The notes under the pieces were generated by a model. It was not told the DNA's origin, did no database searches, and saw only the letters and a list, made by a program, of their open reading frames with translations. From the NCBI GenBank assembly GCA_958496175.1, contig OY292278.1, forward strand, positions 20,832,001-20,896,000: a stretch of DNA of 64,000 nucleotides, given 5' to 3'. Both the position numbers and the translations under genes were made by a program. The DNA is from Sisyra terminalis. Its lineage: Eukaryota; Arthropoda; Insecta; Neuroptera; Sisyridae. Numbering within the stretch: the first letter of the stretch is position 1; every line of letters begins with the position of its first letter. Shown here piece by piece: positions 57,045 to 64,000 of this stretch.

Positions 57045-58974
57045 TATAAACTGTTCAAAGTCAGCGAAAAATCTTATTGATTCTATTCAAAATTCAAAGG
57101 TATCAGTTTTTAAGATATTTTATTTTTTGTCCTAATACAAGCAATTGTTATATTTTACCAACCTTTATTATCTTTTTGTGTTCGCATTATTATCATTTGC
57201 GCAATTTCAACCATTTATAGTAAATGTTAGCCAATTTTCAATGTAGAGAATTAAAGGTTTGACACCGTTAGATAAATTTCCAATTTTGTTCATACAATGA
57301 GGTTCTTGTTCACAATGTTAAGCCTTATTTATATTTCCAAAGCTGGATTTATTGAACCGACCTCTTGAAAAAGTGATTTGCTAGTTATTTTATAAAATAT
57401 ACAGCCCATAAATTGCGCTCCAAATAATAGAAAAAAAACCAATGCACAACAGTTATTAAAAACGAAAATCGTATTTGTATTGTCTGCTTTATCGACATCG
57501 TTGTCTATTTATCTTTTTCTGGGATAAAAATGTGAAAAATTTCTACCATTGAACAAAACTAAGTACCAAAATTAAACGTAAATTGTTCCCATCTGATTTT
57601 TTTTGCTGACGCGCATATGCTCGCATGAGCCGATCTAGCGCCCCATTTTCCGCTTTTCCGTCTCCCAAATCTTCCATTCAATTCATTTTTTCCGATCGTC
57701 TCATACTTAGCAAGTGACTTTTTTGTGTAAAATCAGCGAATAATTTAAATAAATACGAACATGTTGTATTCATTTGGAAGGAAATTTTCGAGGATATAAA
57801 GGGAGCGGAATGTGAATGCCGATAAGAATGGAGCGGCTTTTTGGAGGATTTTTGTCAGTTTCAATTGATTTTGATTTTATTTACATGTTCTGTTTTGCAT
57901 TCCTTTCTCCCGAACCTTTCCAATCCCATCCCTTTCCATTAACCAAATAAAATCGTATTTTTGTCAATTGGAACTTGCGACAAGCCAGGAATAAATAATC
58001 TGTCCCACGCTATCCTGAATTCATCTCGTGAATTATTTCACAGTTTATTTATCTCCATGAGATGAAGTATACTGATAGTTCCATCCAGACTTTCTTGACA
58101 AACGGCTTAATTGTATGCGGGGGCTAGAAACCGAATTTTCACGCACACCACATTAATATAAAATCCCCACCCGGTCTCATCTCCTGGCATTTCCTTGTTT
58201 TACAAGCTCACTGCCCATTTTCACTTCCTTAAAGCTTTACATTTCTCCCATATCATTAACTTAAACATCTATCCAGTGTACAAATGAAGAGGCCTCCAAC
58301 ACAAATCCTCCGAATCTAATCGCTCTCCTCCCCAAAGCCAAAAGTCACCCTCCACTAACGTCACACTTGTATTGTTCTTGACTTGATTTTCGCCGATTTG
58401 ATTAAACTTGAATTAGATTATATTGGCTCCAAAGTAAATCTTCGTCTTACAACTTTCGAGATTGTCCTTGATATGTTAAATCCGATTGCACTCGCTACTA
58501 ACATCCCTTCATTGTCACCCCGCATCCCCGCCCCGGTCCACTTGAAACCTGTATATAAAACTTGGAGGAATTCAATCAAGCAGATTGTTTGAGTATTTAA
58601 TATAAGCGAATCAAAGTAATTTGAGCGCTTCGTGTTAGAAGAGATTTATGTACTACCCTTAGACGCTCGAAAAAAGCTCAAAAAAAAAACAGATTTGTTT
58701 CAATAAAATTTAACTTTAAATGGAGTTTTCTATCAGAGGAGATCTTGTTTGGTGAATTTCAAAAACTATGGAGCTTAAGAAGTTCAATTTAAATTTCAAA
58801 GCTTTAGAACTTGAAAGCTTTGCAAAGCTTTGAAACTATCTGAAGGTGTTACAGTAAAAGATGTTCTAATGTGTATTCAATTAAATTTTAATTATCTACT
58901 AATATTGAAATGGTTTTTACTATAAATGGACTACATTTTATTTTTTAAATTTGTACATTTTTCGTTTCTATTTT
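57045..58974. other. No recognised gene; GC-richer island 57.6-58.6 kb
   Basis: The island is repeat-free with C-rich tracts on the plus strand (for example CGCATCCCCGCCCCGGTCCA). The plus frame 58383-58592 has no recognisable domain. Around 58.80 kb the AAAGCTTT palindrome recurs several times. Confidence 0.4.
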
Positions 58975-59420
58975 CTGCCTAAAATCCCGTTAAGTTTCTC
59001 CCGTGGTTAAAATATTTTCTTCAACATTGTCTATTTCTGGTGAAGTTATCTTAAACGGGATAGTTCATACTATTTTTCCAGTTTCCATACTACATAATCA
59101 AGTATGAATCCTTTTCCCCGAATAATAAGACTCCTTCAGATAGCTTTCTTCTTGTCACCACATCGATGGTTACTTTTTCGTTGAATTTCAATTCGGTTTC
59201 TTTGGATTTCAGTTCATCTTTTTCCTATTTTCCTGGGACTCTAATTTTCACTATTATTATATCGATGATAGTTCTTTCTTCTTTGATTCTTCTCTATGCT
59301 TCCATGTTTGTTATTCGATTCGGGCATTTAATTTTTCAATTCTTCTCTCTATACTTCCTTCCTTGCATTCTTAAGATTCAGGTTTCCAATTCTTATACTG
59401 CTGCACCTCATACATAGCAC
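58975..59420 (-). pseudogene. LINE C-terminal fragment
   Basis: On the minus strand RRIEKLNARIE, then EERTIIDIIIVKIRVPGK, parallels RRMEKVKWTNAVT then NEKRTIIN of the fragment at 24.82 kb. The plus-strand frame at 59166 is a shadow. No polymerase motif remains. Confidence 0.55.
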
Positions 59421-59700
59421 TGTAACTACTGCTTCCGGAGTTTAAGTTTAAATTATCTATCCAAATGATTCTTCTTCCTATTGAACACTTTTTACCTTAC
59501 TTTTTTCAAAGATTTTAGAAATTGATACACTCTTCATTCATTTCTTTAGATTGGAATCCTATTTTGAAAATAGAATTATAATAAAATTTTCATTATACTT
59601 ATTCCTGGTACTATATTGCAATTGAATGAACCATATTTTTCTTTAAATTTGATAGATGATAAAATTCAGATCTCAGCTTTTATTTTTTTAAAAAAGAAGA
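59421..59700. other. No recognised gene between a LINE fragment and the palindrome
   Basis: AT-rich spacer; possibly more of the same LINE, unrecognisable. Confidence 0.3.
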
Positions 59701-59749
59701 CAATTCAGGTTATTTAGGATCTTTTTTTTTTTTTAATATTTTTATTATT

Positions 59750-59793
59750 CAATTAGCTACGTTTCGTTACTAATCGTAACTTCATCAGGCTTC
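59750..59793 (-). ncRNA. Hammerhead-ribozyme-like motif (family D), left arm
   Basis: Exact mirror of the motif at 59898-59940, on the minus strand, so the two face away from a common centre. Confidence 0.5.
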
Positions 59794-59897
59794 TTGATTC
59801 ACAAAAATAAAATATTTTCAATTTAAATTCAATAAAATTATTTAAATGTAAATTTTATTCAATTTAAATTGAAAATATTTTATTTTTGTGAATCAAG

Positions 59898-59940
59898 AAG
59901 CCTGATGAAGTTACGATTAGTAACGAAACGTAGCTAATTG
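59898..59940 (+). ncRNA. Hammerhead-ribozyme-like motif (family D), right arm
   Basis: AGC before the core pairs with GCT after the cleavage site, and CAA further out with TTG across a small internal loop (stem I). The core box CTGATGA is canonical at 59902-59908, followed by one extra A, GTTAC pairing with GTAAC (stem II), GAAA at 59925-59928, CG as stem III and TA as the cleavage site. This has the best core box in the window. Confidence 0.55.
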
Positions 59941-60069
59941 AATAATAAAAATATTAATAAAAAAAAAAGATCTTAAATAACCTGAATTGTGTTCTTATTT
60001 ACATTTGATGTTAATTAATCAATGTCGCTTATTATTGAAAATTATTCATTTCTATAATTATTTTGTACC

Positions 60070-60540
60070 TAACGATAGGTTTACTTTCTCGCATGGTTGA
60101 AACCTTCCTTCCAACGTCGTATATCTCTGTTAAGATTCTTTGAATCGACAGAGTTCATAGCTTTATTTAGTTAATCCAGGATTTCTATTCGTCTTCCTTC
60201 TTTCTTCATGGGACCATCCAATTTCTCTTTACAACATTTAGTAAGAATCCTTTTCCTCTTGTACTGTAGCCCATTGAGTTAGCTTTCATTTTAACCCCCA
60301 CATTTGATGTTAGTTCTTTCTTCTAACTCTAACTAACACTTAATTAACGCTTTTTTTTCTTCATTCTTCTCCAGATAATACTTGTCTTGTTTTTGTAGGG
60401 TTTAGGTCTCCAATCTACACAATATTACTCTCCACGCATAGCACTTTGGCTACTGCTTTCGGAATTTAGGTTTCAATTCTCCAACTAAAGGACTCTTCTT
60501 GTTATTGAACCCTTTTTACATTAGTTGTGCATTTTCGTTA
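60070..60540 (-). pseudogene. LINE C-terminal fragment, decayed
   Basis: Same order of phrases as at 58.98 and 33.95 kb (TCTCGCATGGTTGAAACCTT, CATGGGACCATCCAATTTCT, AGTAAGAATCCTTTTCC). On the minus strand, KKEGRRIEILD matches the GRRRI-LD motif. Frames are broken throughout. Confidence 0.5.
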
Positions 60541-60544
60541 ACTT

Positions 60545-61598
60545 TAGAAACCGTGAAACTTTATTTATACTTTTAAATTGTTTTCTTTGAGTTCAATTTA
60601 GATAAATTTTATGTCATTTCTACCATTAAAATGGCAAACTTGCAAAAATCAAAAGTTGGTCAAAATTTGTTTTTTATAAATTTTAAGGGGAAAAAACAAG
60701 CTCATTACTTGCTTAACAACATTCTCTTTTGTTTTAAAATAAAAATTTTGCCGCTACTATTTCTTCACTTTATTGCCGAAATAATGCATATTAAATGTTC
60801 TTAGTACCTAGTACGCCTAATGCACGGATATCTGACTATTTATGCACATTGGAACAAATAATGATCAAACTTAGCTAGATCAGGTTTAGCCCCGAATCTC
60901 ATTTATTAGGAGTACTGGAAAGTAATTTGTTTTTTTAATATAAAATTTTGCTACAACTTTTGATTTTAAATCAATGAAATAATCAGCCTCAATAGTATCA
61001 ACGTTTTCATATCTAATGTGCAAATTTTTAAAAAAAATTGATTACTAAGGAAAATATCAAAAAAATTACATTTTGAGCATCACTTAAGGTTTTATTTTTT
61101 TTACCACTTAGTAAATGTTGTAACGATTGAAATAAATAGAAATCCGATAGAATAACTTCGGACGATTATAGTGGGTACGGTAATATCACCTTCCCCTCCT
61201 TAATTTATTAGTTTTTTCCAGGGCTTTTCTTCTGTAGAGAAGTCTTGCATTACCGTGTTGCAGCATCTAATTTTCTCTGTTAACTTTTCTTGGGCCCTTC
61301 TAAGTATTTGACCGATGTGTAAGTTTTTATAAGTTTATATATCAGAAATCATAAAATGTCTTTAGTACCACTTTGAAATTACTGATATGCAAATAAATAG
61401 TAATTGAGTTGCTACTGCTTTAAGAATGAAATAACTTTCCGGTACATCTAATATATTATGTAGAGAAACGTTTTCGTGATTCTGCGTTATCTACTAGTTA
61501 CCTATCTAGTTATTTACTTTACATATCTATGGCTTTAAATTAAATAAGAATCTTATACTTAATTAAGCTTTGATAAATCAATTGTTAAAAATTATCTA
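60545..61598. other. No recognised gene
   Basis: AT-rich DNA. About 61.03-61.22 kb may share an old repeat with 28.88-29.15 kb. Confidence 0.35.
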
Positions 61599-61601
61599 GT
61601 A

Positions 61602-62198
61602 TAAGCTTGGATCAGGAACGTCGAGATTTTCATAACTGTTTAGAATGGTTTCGATATTATTCCTGTACGTACTGTTCACTCGAATACAATTTGTACGTAA
61701 ATTTTGGCATGTCAAATGAACAAGCAATTGTTATTTTCAAATATGTATTTATATTGTATTATGTTAAATCTGTAAAATTAAATTTTCTAAATAAAGTTTA
61801 CTTTGGCTCAAGTCCATTTCAGTTCACCCACAATCTGGCAACGTTGCATTTTCGACTTTGTTTTAATTAATTCGCGACTAAACCGGTGCATAATAAAAAT
61901 TTACCCCCAAAAGAAAGAATTATACCATATTAGAATTGAATTAACAAAAATATCGCGAATTAAATTAAAAACAAAATCGAAAATGCAACGTTGGCAGATT
62001 GTGTATGTGCTTAAATGGACTTGAGACGAAAATTTAATTTTAAATATTATAATATAAATACATATTTGAAAATAACCGTCGCTTCTTCATTTCTGGTATG
62101 TCAAAGTTTACGTACAAATTGCATTCGAGTGAACAATACGTACCCATTCGAAATAGTTCTCTTCAGTTCTGAAAATCGACGTTCCTGATCCAAGCTTA
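61602..62198. mobile_element. Palindromic MITE flanked by TA (Tc1/mariner-like)
   Basis: TAAGCTTGGATCAGGAACGT and its inverse end the element, with TA on each side (61600-61601 and 62199-62200). It has the same core as the copy at 44475. The frames at 61607-62024 are hairpin shadows. Confidence 0.88.
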
Positions 62199-62200
62199 TA

Positions 62201-64000
62201 CCCCATGGAGTTATGTTTTCTTCTTGTTTTGCTCATCAATTTTTATACTCGACAGCTTTGTTGTGTAACAAATTTTATCTTATCTTAGAGTATATAAGGA
62301 ACAGGTACGACAATAAACTAGGTATATTCAAGAGAAGTTAGTGTCTGAAGTATCTTTTTGCTATGAGATATCTCTTTTCTAGGGATAGAATCTTTCTTTT
62401 TGATACACATCAGTTATTAAATACTTATTAAAGTTTAAAAACGAATAAAATGTAAACATCCAATAACAACTGTTGCAAAAGAAAGAAAGACTGCAGTTGT
62501 TGTAAAATTAAAAGTTGAATAATTAAAAATGTATGAAGTTCAAACGAGTTTCGAAATAATTAATCTGCCAAGTGAAATAAGGAGGAACGAAATGTCGTTA
62601 TATTGGAATAAATTTTTCCGATCAACAAGTGGTTATTCAGGGAGATTTTTCAGCACTTAAAAGGCGAGAATTTTCTAAATTATTTACCTACAATGTAACT
62701 TACCGTGTTGCAGTGACTAGAAATAATTCGAAAAAATTGCACTGTAAAAGTTTTCCTGGAAATGGAACACAAACTGCCATTGGAGATTTATGTGAGAACA
62801 ATGGGAGAGACGAGCAAATGGACGCAACACGCCAATAAATCAGACGGTGAGTTTTCCGACATTGAAACAAAATAGGACAAGAGTGGCGATGCGATGGGGT
62901 GCGAGACGGAAAAACGGGATGGAAAAACGGGATGGAACAATAATAGAGGCGCTCTACACAAAACATGCGATGTAAACATCGTCTTCTTGGATTCTGTATT
63001 GGACCGAAAATTTGTTGTTGGAAATATTCTCATGTTGCCCAATTCTGGCACATTCCACTGTTGTTCGTTCCACGATGTAGCCAACCCTTGGTGCTGTCCA
63101 CGCGAATTTCATCATCCCCCCGAATGTGTGTTTGAGTTTACGACTATTTCAACTCGCATCTAATTTCGCTGTGGCGTCTTTTTCCGTCTTTTTACCACAA
63201 TATCATCCCGTCCTCTTCCTTGTGCATATTATTATTATTATTTTCCATCATATCACATAACAATGGAGTGAAATTTATAAACGAATTTTCATTTGGCGTC
63301 CTGCTCATTTTAGTGCTGCGCTCAACGAAATATCAAGCGGGGATATGCCTCAACTTGGGGATAGAGTTGCGCAACCCCTTTTCCGGACCATAGCTCACTT
63401 GTTTTGCATGGCTGTCTATCCACTTTGTGGCCGGATTTGAGGAATAGTGTGGGTATTTTCATTCACAAAAGGCTTTAATTCCCCTCGTCTTTTAATCTTT
63501 TTGAGCATGACGCTTAATTTATAACTGTTGACGTTGAGAAAACGTGGAAAATGATCTAGAATAAATATTTTCGTATTATCTTGCGTTTAAATCAGTTGGA
63601 CAATTTTTCATCAAGTCCAACTTAAATTTTCCGCAGCTATAAAAGTTTAATCCGACTATTTGAAAAGCTTCCACATCTTATCAATCTCTACGGAAAAAAA
63701 ATAATCAGTAATCTTAAGACAAAAAACACAATAAAGAAAAGACGATAAAACTTTTACAGAAAATTGTAATCCTAAAGACTTCACTAAACAAGTCATAAAA
63801 TTGATGTTTTTCAAAAATTTTCTTGAATATGCAATTTCTTTGCTTGTTTAACTCGTCATAAAAACTTTTATGGAAATTTCAATTTTTCTGGTTTTAAAAC
63901 TTTACGGATGGAAACTCCAGAAGAAAATGGAAATTATTTCAAAAGTATTCAATCGCCGATAAACTGAAACCAATAAATTTGATTTGATCAGTTGGTTTTC
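62201..64000. other. No recognised gene; GC-richer tract 62.75-63.56 kb
   Basis: Overlapping frames on both strands at 62.63-63.16 kb lack domains. They coexist because the tract is less AT-rich. It is repeat-free apart from an ATT run near 63228-63244, and may be unique host sequence. Confidence 0.4.

Larger units (their letters stand above)
59701..59989. repeat. Near-perfect 289-bp palindrome of Penelope-like tails
   Basis: Arms 59701-59839 and 59851-59989 are inverse copies with only a few differences (one base near the centre and the length of the A/T run), around an 11-bp loop. It starts CAATTCAGGTTATTTAGGAT and ends with the inverse. Each arm carries a hammerhead-like motif, and the tails point outward. 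The near identity of the arms implies a recent origin or gene conversion between arms. Confidence 0.9.

Noticed and set aside
1..64000. CRISPR arrays, rRNA genes, prokaryotic operons or canonical tRNA genes
   Set aside because: None seen; tRNA-like boxes occur only in the SINE copies, and base composition and elements are eukaryotic.

Overview
This window looks like intronic or intergenic DNA from a large, AT-rich, repeat-laden arthropod genome, most likely an insect. The evidence is the absence of any long host reading frame, pervasive poly-A/T runs, and a mix of jockey-type LINEs, Penelope-like elements, Tc1/mariner, hAT, pogo-like and CACTA-like DNA transposons, Gypsy-type solo LTRs and a tRNA-derived SINE. 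I cannot name the species. No complete protein-coding gene is visible. The only host-gene signal I would defend is a possible short terminal exon near 30.54 kb on the plus strand, with a strong 3' splice site and 26 codons to a stop.

Layout. 0-6.1 kb: a mariner-type transposase remnant, a Penelope GIY-YIG endonuclease tail, a palindromic hAT-like MITE (2399-3218), a second hAT MITE (5194-5833) and another Penelope tail. 7.5-8.6 kb: a 513-bp tandem duplication. 9.1-10.6 kb: a hAT remnant split by a 5'-truncated jockey LINE. 14.6-19.1 kb: MITEs with clear terminal repeats, two with exact 8-bp target duplications. 21.2-22.6 kb: a decayed jockey element split by a palindromic MITE. 24.8-26 kb: a LINE 3' fragment, a minus-strand solo LTR and a Penelope tail. 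26-34 kb: mostly unclassified AT-rich DNA with the exon candidate. 35.6-37.5 kb: a hAT transposase remnant, a partial LTR and a tandem dispersed repeat. 39.9-42.9 kb: a pogo-like remnant with a PHD-like finger, a LINE RT remnant, SINEs and inverted Penelope tails. 44.5-46.9 kb: a TA-flanked palindromic MITE, a candidate LTR and a SINE. 50-57 kb: a mariner remnant, a hAT MITE, a solo LTR, two SINEs, a LINE C-terminus and a hAT element containing a nested CACTA-like element. 59-62.2 kb: LINE fragments flanking a near-perfect 289-bp palindrome, then another TA-flanked MITE.

The most unusual signal is a recurring small-RNA-like motif at Penelope-type ends: five reasonably intact copies in four sequence families, plus a mirror copy and a half copy. 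Each can be read as a minimal hammerhead ribozyme (CUGANGA-like box, stem II, GAAA, a very short self-complementary stem III, U-H cleavage site, closing stem I). All families carry one extra nucleotide between the first core box and stem II. Hammerhead motifs in Penelope-like elements are established knowledge; the shared extra nucleotide and the head-to-head pair in a palindrome are what deserve checking.

Eight of the nine LINE fragments found lie on the minus strand. This fits an intron of a plus-strand gene, the same strand as the exon candidate, but that is inference.
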